Positions 7,240 through 15,391 of a DNA stretch of 64,000 nt are shown here, piece by piece. Made by a program: the position numbers and the translations under genes. How positions within the stretch are numbered: position 1 is the first letter of the stretch; each line of letters starts with the position of its first letter. Below the pieces are notes generated by a model, which was not told the origin of the DNA, did not search any database, and saw only the letters and a list, made by a program, of their open reading frames with translations. Source of the DNA: Bacillota bacterium (GTDB lineage: Bacteria; Bacillota; Clostridia; Christensenellales; Aristaeellaceae); contig JAEYAR010000062.1 in assembly GCA_023404715.1 (NCBI GenBank), positions 1 through 64,000 of the forward strand. Direction: 5' to 3'.

Positions 7240-8748
7240 ATGGCCTTTTACTACGATGAACCGTCGCATACCTTTAGCGAATACCTGCTGGTACCCGGCT
7301 ACTCTTCGGCCGATTGTATCCCGTCGCGCGTATCGCTGAAGACGCCTGTCGTGAAGTTTCGCAAGGGCGAGGAGCCGTCGCTGACGATGAACATCCCGCT
7401 CGTCTCGGCGATCATGCAATCCGTCTCGGATGACAAGATGGCTATCGCTTTGGCGCGCGAGGGGGGCATCTCCTTTATATACGGCTCGCAGACGGTCGAG
7501 CAGCAGGCGGATATGGTCCGCCGGGTCAAGAGCTATAAGGCGGGCTTTGTAGCGAGCGACTCCAACATCCGCCCCGACCAGACGCTCGCGGATATTCTGG
7601 CGCTCAAGGAGCGTACGGGCCACTCCACCGTCGCCGTGACGGACGACGGCACGCAAAACGGCCGCCTCATCGGCATCGTCACCAGCCGCGATTACCGCGT
7701 CAGCCGCATGGATACCGCCACGCCGGTGCGCGAATTCATGACGCCTATCGAAAACGTAATTTATGCCAAGGAGGGCATCAGCCTCAAGGAGGCGAACAAC
7801 GTCATCTGGGATCACAAGCTCAACGCCCTGCCGATCTTGAGCGACGAGGGCCGCCTCGTGGCGTTCGTGTTCCGCAAGGACTATGATTCACATAAGGGGA
7901 ACCCGGACGAGCTGCTCGACGCGAGCAAGCGCTACGTGGTGGGCGCGGGCATCAACACGCGCGATTATGAAACGCGCGTGCCTGCGCTGATCGAGGCGGG
8001 CGCGGACGTGCTGTGCATCGATTCGTCCGAGGGCTTTACTGAGTGGCAGCGCCGCACGCTCACATTCATCCGCGAGCGCTACGGCGACACGGTCAAGGTC
8101 GGCGCGGGCAACGTCGTGGATCGCGATGGCTTCCGCTTCCTCGTGGAGGCGGGGGCGGACTTCGTGAAGATCGGCATCGGCGGCGGGTCGATCTGCATCA
8201 CGCGCGAGACGAAGGGCATCGGTCGCGGTCAGGCGACTGCGGTCATCGAGGTGGCCAAGGCGCGCGACGAATACTACGCCGAGACGGGCGTCTACGTGCC
8301 GATCTGCTCGGACGGCGGCATCGTACACGATTATCACATCACGCTCGCGCTGGCGATGGGCTGCGATTTCTGCATGCTGGGCCGCTATTTCTCGCGCTTT
8401 GACGAGAGCCCGACCAATAAGGTCATCGTAAACGGCAACTACATGAAGGAGTATTGGGGCGAGGGCAGCGCGCGCGCGCGTAACTGGCAGCGCTATGACA
8501 TGGGCGGCGCGTCCAAGCTCTCGTTTGAGGAGGGCGTGGATTCCTACGTGCCCTACGCAGGCAGCCTGCACGACAACGTGGGGCTGACGCTGGCCAAGGT
8601 ACGCTCCACCATGTGCAACTGCGGCGCGTTGACGATCCCCGAGCTGCAGGAGAAGGCGCGGCTCACGCTGGTGTCCTCCGTCAGCATCGTCGAGGGCGGG
8701 GCGCATGACGTGGTGCTCAAGGACAACTCGGCTACGCCGGTGAAGTAA
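7240..8748 (+). CDS. guaB: IMP dehydrogenase
   Basis: 502 residues. NAD-dependent oxidation of IMP to XMP, the first step to GMP, in the cytoplasm. A TIM barrel is interrupted at about residues 95-225 by two CBS domains. The catalytic loop has Cys319 in GGGSICITRE; VPICSDGG and GCDFCMLGRYFS give the phosphate-binding part; the flap region includes GEGSARARNWQRYD. The loop and flap differ from E. coli/B. subtilis GuaB (GGGS in place of GPGS, SARA in place of a lysine-rich flap), marking a divergent IMPDH subtype. Start supported by GAGGAACGCAG. The next gene is GMP-synthase-like, fitting a guanine-nucleotide unit separated by a hairpin element. Confidence 0.88.
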   Translation: MAFYYDEPSHTFSEYLLVPGYSSADCIPSRVSLKTPVVKFRKGEEPSLTMNIPLVSAIMQSVSDDKMAIALAREGGISFIYGSQTVEQQADMVRRVKSYKAGFVASDSNIRPDQTLADILALKERTGHSTVAVTDDGTQNGRLIGIVTSRDYRVSRMDTATPVREFMTPIENVIYAKEGISLKEANNVIWDHKLNALPILSDEGRLVAFVFRKDYDSHKGNPDELLDASKRYVVGAGINTRDYETRVPALIEAGADVLCIDSSEGFTEWQRRTLTFIRERYGDTVKVGAGNVVDRDGFRFLVEAGADFVKIGIGGGSICITRETKGIGRGQATAVIEVAKARDEYYAETGVYVPICSDGGIVHDYHITLALAMGCDFCMLGRYFSRFDESPTNKVIVNGNYMKEYWGEGSARARNWQRYDMGGASKLSFEEGVDSYVPYAGSLHDNVGLTLAKVRSTMCNCGALTIPELQEKARLTLVSSVSIVEGGAHDVVLKDNSATPVK

Positions 8749-8759
8749 AGATTCTGTTT

Positions 8760-8786
8760 AGACGGTCGGCCTCGCGCCGGCCGTCT
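8760..8786 (+). terminator. guaB terminator, first copy (stem GACGGTCGGC)
   Basis: 10-bp stem GACGGTCGGC / GCCGGCCGTC with one G-T pair and a CTCGC loop, 12 bases after the stop. It lacks a T run. An exact 27-base copy stands at 8967-8993. Confidence 0.7.
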
Positions 8787-8966
8787 CTGCGTATCGACAA
8801 AGTGGCATGCGCCACTTTGTCGAGTTTAGGGGTGATTTTTTCGCTCCGCAAAACTGCGTTTTGCTCCGGAAAAAGCCCCGCCCGCCCGGCCCAGCCGGGC
8901 GATACGATTACAGTCTTGCAGACGGCTTTTGGTTTGTCTGCCTTCGATGGGTTTGTAGACAGTCTG
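8787..8966 (+). repeat. Composite hairpin element, copy 2 (plus strand)
   Basis: Occupies most of the gene-free stretch 8749-9135. In order: 13-bp perfect stem 8794-8806/8811-8823; 7-bp stem with 3-base loop 8848-8864; AAAAGCCCCGCCC; 7-bp stem with 3-base loop 8884-8900; GATACGAT (8901-8908); a stem at 8918-8923/8936-8941; and an ACAGTCTGAG end abutting the second terminator copy. It is the same layout as copy 1 at 1889-2097, in the sense direction of the upstream gene. Stem sequences differ between the copies while pairing is kept. No credible coding frame. Confidence 0.72.
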
Positions 8967-8998
8967 AGACGGTCGGCCTCGCGCCGGCCGTCTTTTTA
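8967..8998 (+). terminator. Terminator, second copy of the guaB hairpin
   Basis: An exact 27-base repeat of 8760-8786, here followed by TTTT, so this copy has full Rho-independent terminator form. Bases 8999-9135 hold no recognised feature beyond the ribosome-binding site GAGGAGG before the next gene. Confidence 0.75.
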
Positions 8999-9135
8999 CG
9001 TCTTTGCATGAAACGCACATGTATGGCATAGAATACACAAGGGTTCGTCTGCATGGAAGGATATTACGGCCTTTACGCAGAATAAGGATAAGCTATACAC
9101 GATTTATTTGCCTGTACGCCTGAGGAGGAACAGCC

Positions 9136-10590
9136 ATGCGAGATATGATCCTGGTAGTGGACTATCAACACGACTTCTGCCAAAACATCGCGCGCAAGCT
9201 GCGCGCGGAGCACATCTACTGCAAGGTCGTCGCACGCGACACCGCGGTGGAGCAGCTGCGCGCGCAGGAGGCGTCCGGCGTCATCCTCGCCGGAGGGCTC
9301 GATGCGGATCAGGGGCTGGAACAGGACGTGCAGGATTGCGCGCGCATCGTATCGCTCGGCCTGCCGGTGCTGGCGATGGGCAGCGCCTCTATCTCGTTGC
9401 TTTCGGCCATCGGCGGATGTGCGGGGGAGGTTTGCCTGAGTCACCAGGCGCAGTCCGTCCGGTATGCGGACATCCCGCTTTTCGACGGCGTTGTAGAGGG
9501 GGAGCGCTGGCTTGAATGCGCCCGCACGCTGTCGCTGCCGCCGGAGGTCTCCGTCATCGCCCAGTGCGAGGCGGGGACGATCGCCTTTGGGCACAACCAT
9601 CAGCCGCTGTACGGCGTGCAATTTCAGGTCGAACAGAACGACCCGGACGGCATGGCGATCCTTGCGAACTTTGCGCTGCGGATCTGCCGGTGCACGGCCT
9701 GGTGGTCGACCGAGGCGTTCATCGAACGCAGCCAGAGCGAGCTGGAGCGCGTGGCGGAGGCGGGGCGTGCGCTGTGCGCGGTCAGCGGCGGGGTGGATTC
9801 GACCGTTTGCGCGTCGCTGACATATCGCGCGCTGGGTCCGCGCATGCAGGCGCTCGTGCTAGAGAATGGTCTGATGCGCGAGGGCGAGGCCGAGGCGACG
9901 TACAACATGCTATCCGAAATGGATATTTCCACCGCGCGGGTGGATATTTCAACACAGGTATTCGCGGCGCTGCGGGGCCTGACCGATATGGAGGAAAAAC
10001 GCCGCGCGGTCATCGGGGCGATGCACGAGGCGGTGGACGCCTTCGCCGATTCCATGGGCGGTGTGCAGCTGCTCGTGCAGGGCACGAATTATTCGGATAT
10101 CATGATCGGCCATATGCCCGAGCGCGGGGCGAGCGGACCGCTTCGCTCTGTGCTGCCCCTGCGCGAGCTTTTCAAGGACGAGGTGCGCCGTGTGGCCGAG
10201 CAGCTGAACCTGCCGGGCGACGTGGTGAAGCGCCCGCCCTTCCCGGCGGCGGGCCTGGCGATGCGCATCGTGGGCGAGACGACGCCCGAGCGCGTCGCCA
10301 TCCTGCGCGCGGCGGACGCGATCTTCGCAGAGGAGATCCGCGCCTCCGGCCAGGAGAAGCGTTTGGCAAAATACTTCCCTACGCTCGCAAGCGGGGTAGA
10401 GGCGGGCTTTGCGGGCGAGCTGATCGTGCTGCGGGCCGTGCACGCCAGCGACCGCCGGATGCTGCCCGCGCGGTTGCCGTACGACCTGACCGAGCGCGTC
10501 ACCGAGCGCATCTTGAGCGCGTTGCCCGGCGTGAGCCGCGTGTTTTACGACCTGACGCCCAGCAGCGCGCAGGACGAGAACTTTCAGTGA
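9136..10590 (+). CDS. GMP-synthase-like protein with a degenerate glutaminase domain
   Basis: 484 residues. The C-terminal part is the N-type ATP pyrophosphatase of GMP synthase: P-loop SGGVDST at residues 217-223, QGTNYSD, VKRPPFPAAGLAMR. The N-terminal part has the class I amidotransferase fold pattern, but the nucleophile is missing: the position of the catalytic Cys (G-I-C-Y-G in active enzymes) is Gly82 (VLAMGSAS), and the catalytic His in QF-H-PE is Gln164 (QFQVE). The usual C-terminus (KPPATIEWE) is replaced by an unrelated tail. It should be unable to hydrolyse glutamine, so it would need free ammonia or a separate glutaminase, or have another substrate. Start supported by GAGGAGG. 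Follows guaB. Confidence 0.78.
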   Translation: MRDMILVVDYQHDFCQNIARKLRAEHIYCKVVARDTAVEQLRAQEASGVILAGGLDADQGLEQDVQDCARIVSLGLPVLAMGSASISLLSAIGGCAGEVCLSHQAQSVRYADIPLFDGVVEGERWLECARTLSLPPEVSVIAQCEAGTIAFGHNHQPLYGVQFQVEQNDPDGMAILANFALRICRCTAWWSTEAFIERSQSELERVAEAGRALCAVSGGVDSTVCASLTYRALGPRMQALVLENGLMREGEAEATYNMLSEMDISTARVDISTQVFAALRGLTDMEEKRRAVIGAMHEAVDAFADSMGGVQLLVQGTNYSDIMIGHMPERGASGPLRSVLPLRELFKDEVRRVAEQLNLPGDVVKRPPFPAAGLAMRIVGETTPERVAILRAADAIFAEEIRASGQEKRLAKYFPTLASGVEAGFAGELIVLRAVHASDRRMLPARLPYDLTERVTERILSALPGVSRVFYDLTPSSAQDENFQ

Positions 10591-10736
10591 CGCGATCATT
10601 AATATGAAGAATTGAGGAAGATGGGAAGCTAAACTTGCTAGTATAAACAGTATTGGTAAATTATCGGATCCCCCTTGCGGCTAGAATTGGAGGAGGCTTC
10701 TTATTTAATATATTGGATCAGACATGGAGAAATGCG

Positions 10737-11733
10737 ATGAAAAAAACACAGTTTTTAAAGGTATGCGCTCTGGAAGCCTTGATGACCGTTTTGATGGCCT
10801 CTTCCGCGCAGGCGCTGGTGCCGGTGAACGAGGCATTTATATCTTTAGAATCGCGGATAGAGAATGCGCAGTATCACCCCAAAATGCGAATCAGCGCGGA
10901 TGTCGAGTATCCGAATCGGATGAACGATGCCATTACGGTGTATTCCGCCAATTTAGTTCCCCTTTACAGCCAATGCGATTTAACGATCTTTTCGGCGTCC
11001 GATAGTATTTATTTTTGACTTTGCAGATGGGGCATGGGTTAACATTACAAATGGAGGATCAGCTTATTATTTCAGCGTGAACGGCAAAAAGTGCAGTCAA
11101 ATGCTGGACAACGCCGGTGACTACGCGGTGGAGTGGACGGAAGGCTTTCCCCTTTCAGTTGAAGAGGCCGAGCGGCGGTCGATGGAACAGGTCGAGAAAA
11201 TGGGGATCCCGTATTGCGCCGTCGCGGATCGAAAAGCATACGCCGAGAATGAGTCGGGCGCCGATCCGGGCTTCGCATTTGGCCAGATTCAACTCAAGCA
11301 GGTGGTGGATGGCATCCCGTTCGTGCAGAGCCTATTGCACCTAACAGGGCCGGATGCATTCGTCGTGGGGAACATCCTATTTTTCACCCTGACGGAGCAG
11401 GGCTTTGAAATCATCGACGTATTTGGCGCCTACGAAAACTGCGTGCCGCTCTATCAGGTCGAAGAGATTGCGTCTTTGCCCGAGGCGCTGGATACGCTAA
11501 ACGCATATTTGGATACCTTTTTTGCAAAGCGCGAGGGTATTCGTGATCTGGAGATATTCAGGATCGCCTTTGAGTACGTGCCCTATCGTACGAATCCGTG
11601 GGAAGAGGATGCTGCTGAATATGAGACGATCCCGGCGTGGCATTTCGGTGTCCGGGTGGCAGGCAGCTCGAGGGATGGCGCTGCCTTTGACTTTTGCGTG
11701 AGCGCGCTCGACGGAAAGATGCTGGTATATTGA
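10737..11733 (+). pseudogene. Secreted protein gene interrupted by a one-base frameshift
   Basis: The first frame (10737-11018) encodes a signal peptide (MKKTQFLKVCALEALMTVL) and a start of domain, then stops at TGA 11016-11018 just after a run of five T (11012-11016). Removing one T joins it in frame to the second part (to 11733), reading DSIYFDFADGAWVNITNGG across the join, so the original protein was about 331 residues. The C-terminus (PAWHFGV...ALDGKMLVY) has the same layout as the secreted protein at 20611-21678 (YPVWQFVVEV...DAITGECL). It may be a true lesion, a base-calling error, or, less likely, programmed +1 shifting at TTT TGA. Two bases separate it from the next gene. Confidence 0.7.
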
Positions 11734-11735
11734 CG

Positions 11736-13097
11736 ATGAAGATGAGACGGCGGATCGCCATCGCGGCATTGACATCGCTGCTGTGCTGGGGCGGAAGCAT
11801 CGGAGCGGCGGACATTGCCCTGGAGGTCTACGGCAAGGGCGGCGCGGGCGAATGGGACAACCCGGTTTTGCAGGAGGAGCACCCGGAAATCATCTGGCGC
11901 GGCGGGGACGTGCTTTCGGGCAGCGCGCAGGACCTGGCGCAGGCGCTGACAGCGCGCCAGCCCTACGACCTCTACGCGCTCAACTATACGGATCAAAACT
12001 TTCGCGAGATCATGCAAAAGGGCTTTGCCCTCGACCTGTCGGCCTACCCGGCGCTGAGCGCGTATTGTTCGCGCCTGCGCCCGTATTTGCAGGGGGCGCT
12101 GGGGCAGGCGGGCCGAATCTATGGCGTTCCGATCCAGCTTACGACCTCTATGTGGGCCTACTCGCCGGATGCGTTCGCGCAGGTCGGCCTCAGCGAGGCG
12201 GACGTGCCCTCGACCTATGCGGAATTCCTGAATCTGCTCGCGTGGTGGATCGAGGAGGACCGGGATACGGGGGTGCAATTCGTGCGCGGGGCGGCCGACT
12301 TGCGCGCGGAGCTGGCGAATGTCATCACAAAGTCGCTCATCGAGCGCTACGATGACGCTGAAAATCCGGAGCCCTTCAACTCGGCGCATATCGTAGAGAT
12401 CTATGAAAAGCTAGACGCGCTGGATACGGCGAAGATCGACGCTTATCTGTCGTCGCTGGAGGAAGGGGATAGCTACGGCACGCCTGCGCTGTTCGCGCTC
12501 GGCTTTGATGGGCTCGAAATCCGCAATTATGAAGAAAACGCGGGCCTCGTGCCCATGACGCTGTGTGTCGAAGCGGGGGAGCAAGCGCGCGTGCCCGTCT
12601 CGATGCGGGTGTTCTTTATCAGTGCGGACAGCCCCAATCCGGACGCGGCGGCGCTCTATCTGGACGCCTATCTGCGCGGGCTGGGCGAACACTTCCCCAT
12701 CGTGGCGCAGGCGGGCCCGCACGAGCCCGTGCGCGACCTGCGGGCTGAAGAGGAGATCGTAAGGCTGAACGCCCAGATCGAATCGCTGCGCCGGGAGCTT
12801 GCGCAGGAGGAGGCGGATGCCGAGGCGATCGAGCAGCAGATCGATCAGGCGGGGCTGCAGCTGGAGCGGATGGAGAAACGCCGCTTTCGCGTACCGCAGG
12901 AGAAGATCGACCGGTTGGCGGCGCTGGAGGGCGCGCTGTACGTGCCCGCATACAGCCCGCTGGGTTCGATGCAATCCGAGGGCTACCGGTCCATACAAAT
13001 GCTGATCGATCAGTATGCGGCGCGGCAGATCGACGCGCGCACCCTGCTCATAGGGATCGACCAAAAGATCGATATGATCCGCATGGAAGGAAAGTAG
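11736..13097 (+). CDS. Secreted solute-binding-like protein with a coiled-coil insert
   Basis: 453 residues. Signal peptide of ~24 residues (MKMRRRIAIAALTSLLCWG; no lipobox in the expected place). Residues ~25-340 resemble type 1 extracellular binding proteins (ALDLSAYPAL, IYGVPIQLTTSMWAY). A heptad-rich helical hairpin follows at ~350-395 (LNAQIESLRRELAQEEADAE), then a closing segment YRSIQMLIDQY. The same helical insert and C-terminal helix occur in the two propeller-fused proteins at 24152 and 26410, so these form one family across two loci. No permease is adjacent, so it may sense rather than import. The start was moved to the ATG two bases after the previous stop, where the signal peptide begins. 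Confidence 0.75.
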   Translation: MKMRRRIAIAALTSLLCWGGSIGAADIALEVYGKGGAGEWDNPVLQEEHPEIIWRGGDVLSGSAQDLAQALTARQPYDLYALNYTDQNFREIMQKGFALDLSAYPALSAYCSRLRPYLQGALGQAGRIYGVPIQLTTSMWAYSPDAFAQVGLSEADVPSTYAEFLNLLAWWIEEDRDTGVQFVRGAADLRAELANVITKSLIERYDDAENPEPFNSAHIVEIYEKLDALDTAKIDAYLSSLEEGDSYGTPALFALGFDGLEIRNYEENAGLVPMTLCVEAGEQARVPVSMRVFFISADSPNPDAAALYLDAYLRGLGEHFPIVAQAGPHEPVRDLRAEEEIVRLNAQIESLRRELAQEEADAEAIEQQIDQAGLQLERMEKRRFRVPQEKIDRLAALEGALYVPAYSPLGSMQSEGYRSIQMLIDQYAARQIDARTLLIGIDQKIDMIRMEGK

Positions 13098-13129
13098 AGA
13101 CCGCTCTTGAAAAAGGCGAAAATCCCCGG

Positions 13130-13158
13130 TTGACAACGCTTCGCGCGTTTGCTATACT
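13130..13158 (+). promoter_or_regulatory. Promoter of the mutS2-like operon leader
   Basis: Near-perfect: TTGACA (13130-13135), 17-base spacer, TATACT (13153-13158). Transcription would begin near 13165, only about nine bases before the leader-peptide ribosome-binding site. The gene-free region 13098-13453 holds this promoter, the leader peptide, several hairpins and a terminator. Confidence 0.85.
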
Positions 13159-13187
13159 GTCCCCATCAAAATCAAGGAGGACGTTGG

Positions 13188-13226
13188 ATGTCGGTGAGCA
13201 TTGTTGTGGAGAGTTCCCACAACTAA
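13188..13226 (+). CDS. 12-residue leader peptide MSVSIVVESSHN
   Basis: An ATG seven bases after AAGGAGG (13174-13180) opens a 12-codon frame ending TAA at 13224-13226. Codons 6-12 form the hairpin GTTGTGG (13203-13209) / CCACAAC (13217-13223), so a ribosome stalled or moving on this frame would disrupt it. The very strong ribosome-binding site, its place right after a consensus promoter and the downstream terminator are the hallmarks of a regulatory leader peptide. It has no run of one amino acid, so a drug-stalled or nascent-peptide-stalled ribosome fits better than amino-acid starvation. Confidence 0.65.
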   Translation: MSVSIVVESSHN

Positions 13227-13364
13227 ACAGCTTTGCAAGGGGATCGGGCGGGTATGAACCTGCTCTGTTTGCTGAACCCTTGCGTCTGTGAACGCTGCCG
13301 TATATCCTGCTGTCTGTAAGACGACGCGGGCGTAATGGGTATGTTCCATTACGTCCGCTTTTTT
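13225..13364 (+). promoter_or_regulatory. Transcription attenuator ahead of the mutS2-like gene
   Basis: After the leader peptide, GCAAGGG (13235-13241) pairs with CCCTTGC (13277-13283), extended by ACAG/CTGT. A competing pairing AAACAG (13225-13230) / CTGTTT (13265-13270) cannot form at the same time without a pseudoknot. The leader ends in a strong Rho-independent terminator: GCGGGCGTAATGG (13326-13338) / CCATTACGTCCGC (13346-13358) plus six T (13359-13364), about 90 bases before the mutS2-like start. Promoter, peptide, alternative pairings and terminator form a complete attenuator. No T-box motif is present. A further imperfect hairpin lies at 13370-13430. Confidence 0.65.
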
Positions 13365-13453
13365 GTCGCATGCCCGTAGGAGAGGCCTGCCCGCGCGCTT
13401 TGCGTACGGCGGCGGATTCCTGCGGGCATTTTGACAAAAAAGGATGTTGAAAC

Positions 13454-15391
13454 ATGAACCCTACCGAAAAACACCTGGAGTTTGACCGGATCAAGCAAAT
13501 GCTTTGCGATAACGCGCTTTGCGAGCGCGCGAAGGAACGCCTGACGAGGCTTTCGCCAACGCTGGATGAGGCCGAGTGCCGCCGCCGCCTCGCGGAGACG
13601 GACGGCGCGCGCGCGATCCTCGACGCCAACGGCGCGCCGCCGCTGGTGCCGATGCAGGATATTGAAAAGACATTGGCGCTGTGCGCGGCCGGGGCGATGC
13701 TGCTGCCGGAGCAGCTGACGCAACTGGCCCGGTTCAGCGTGGCGTGCGAGCGCATGCGCGCCTACCTCTCGCATGTGAGCGGCGCGGGGGAGAGCATCGC
13801 CGGTTACGGCGGCAGCATGGGCGGCCTGACCGACCTGGCCGGGGAGATCGAGCGCTGCATCCGTGGGGATGAGATCGAGGCCGCCGCCTCGCCCGCGCTG
13901 CGCGACATCCGCCGCAAGCTGGAAAGCGTCCGCGCGCAGATTCAGGCCAAGCTGGCGAGCATCCTGCAAAGCCGCCGCGCGATGTTCAGCGACGGCACGA
14001 TCGTCATGCGCGGCGGCCGCTTCGCCCTGCCCGTGCGCCGCGAATACAAGCATCAGTTCGCGGGCAGCGTGCTGGATATCTCCGGTTCCGGTTCGACGGT
14101 CTTCATGGAGCCTGCGGCGGTCGGCAAGCTGCAGGGTCAGTTGGGCGAGCTCATGATGGAGGAAGAGGCCGAGAAGCGGCGCATCCTCTATACGCTCACG
14201 GCCCTGGTACAGGACGAGGCGCCGCGGTTTAAGCTGAACATGCAGGCGATGGAGGAGCTAGATTTCGTCTTTGCCAAGGCCAAGCTCAGCGCGCAGATGG
14301 ATGCGCGCGCGGCTGAGATCACGACGGAGCGGCGCATCCGGCTTGTCGCCGCGCGCCACCCGCTGCTGGATCAAAAGGCCTGCGTTCCACTTGATTTTGA
14401 AATGGCGGACGATACGCGCGGCGTGATCGTGACGGGCCCGAACACCGGCGGCAAGACCGTCGCGCTCAAGACGGTGGGCCTGCTATCCATGATGGCGCAG
14501 TGCGGCCTGCACGTACCGACCGGGGCGGGCAGCGTGCTGTGCATGCACAGCGCCTACCTGTGCGACATCGGCGACGGGCAGAGCATCACCGAAAACCTTT
14601 CCACCTTCTCCGCGCACATGACGCGCATCATCGAGATCCTGAATAGCGCGGACGCGCAGAGCCTGGTGCTGCTGGACGAGCTAGGCTCGGGCACGGACCC
14701 GGCGGAGGGCATGGGCATTGCCGTGGCGGTGCTGGAGGAGCTGCGCCTGCGCGGCTGCATGCTGATCGCCACGACGCATTACCCGGAGGTCAAGACGTAC
14801 GCAGCGGGCGCGCAGGGCTTCGTCAACGCGCGCATGGCCTTTGACCGGCAGACGCTGCAGCCTACCTATGTGCTGGAGATCGGCCGGGCGGGCGAGAGCT
14901 GCGCGCTCTATATCGCCGAGCGGCTGGGGCTTAGCGCCCCGATCCTCGAGCAGGCGCGCAGGGCCGCATATGGCGCGGAGCGTGAAAGCGCCGCGGGTAT
15001 CCTGCCGGACGGCCGGGAACCGGCGCGGCAATGCTCACAGGCGGGCGCGCGGGAACAGATCCGCAGGGCGGCCGCTCCGCGCGCGCAGAGCGCGCATGCC
15101 CTGTCCTTTGGCCTGGGCGACAGCGTGCGCGTCTACCCCAGCAAGGATACCGGCATCGTGTATCAGGCGGCGAACGAGCGCGGTGAGATCGGCGTGCAGG
15201 TCAAGGGGAAGAAGGCGCTGTATCCGCATAAGCGCGTGAAGCTGCTGGCCCCGGCGAGCGAGATGTACCCGGAGGACTACGACTTTTCGATCGTCTTCGA
15301 CTCGGTAGAAAACCGCAAGGCGCGCCGCGTCCTCTCTAAGCGCTACGATCCCGACGCCCAAATCCGCTATGATCCGGAGGTGAAGGAATGA
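13454..15391 (+). CDS. MutS2-like ATPase lacking the Smr nuclease domain
   Basis: 645 residues, against about 780 for full MutS2. An N-terminal core and helical clamp region (residues ~1-310) is followed by the MutS-family ATPase: Walker A GPNTGGKT (328-335) and Walker B LVLLDELGSGTDPAEG (~405). The C-terminus has a short KOW-like beta segment (GDSVRVYPSKDTGIVYQ) but stops before any Smr domain. MutS2 splits collided ribosomes in B. subtilis; the Smr-less subfamily is less understood. It is the first gene of an operon with an ABC-2 exporter (ATGA overlaps) behind a leader-peptide attenuator, which points to an inducible, ribosome-linked resistance or stress role rather than mismatch repair. 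Start supported by AAAAAGGA. Confidence 0.82.
   Translation: MNPTEKHLEFDRIKQMLCDNALCERAKERLTRLSPTLDEAECRRRLAETDGARAILDANGAPPLVPMQDIEKTLALCAAGAMLLPEQLTQLARFSVACERMRAYLSHVSGAGESIAGYGGSMGGLTDLAGEIERCIRGDEIEAAASPALRDIRRKLESVRAQIQAKLASILQSRRAMFSDGTIVMRGGRFALPVRREYKHQFAGSVLDISGSGSTVFMEPAAVGKLQGQLGELMMEEEAEKRRILYTLTALVQDEAPRFKLNMQAMEELDFVFAKAKLSAQMDARAAEITTERRIRLVAARHPLLDQKACVPLDFEMADDTRGVIVTGPNTGGKTVALKTVGLLSMMAQCGLHVPTGAGSVLCMHSAYLCDIGDGQSITENLSTFSAHMTRIIEILNSADAQSLVLLDELGSGTDPAEGMGIAVAVLEELRLRGCMLIATTHYPEVKTYAAGAQGFVNARMAFDRQTLQPTYVLEIGRAGESCALYIAERLGLSAPILEQARRAAYGAERESAAGILPDGREPARQCSQAGAREQIRRAAAPRAQSAHALSFGLGDSVRVYPSKDTGIVYQAANERGEIGVQVKGKKALYPHKRVKLLAPASEMYPEDYDFSIVFDSVENRKARRVLSKRYDPDAQIRYDPEVKE

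Noticed and set aside
11008..11025. Programmed +1 frameshift like prfB
   Set aside because: TTT TGA C resembles the prfB site, but the required upstream Shine-Dalgarno-like stimulator is absent. Kept as a frameshift with open cause.
13165..13364. T-box riboswitch or SRP/6S RNA before the mutS2-like gene
   Set aside because: No T-box antiterminator sequence or specifier loop, no SRP GGAAGGAAGC-type motif and no long 6S-like rod were seen. A leader peptide with attenuator explains the region better.
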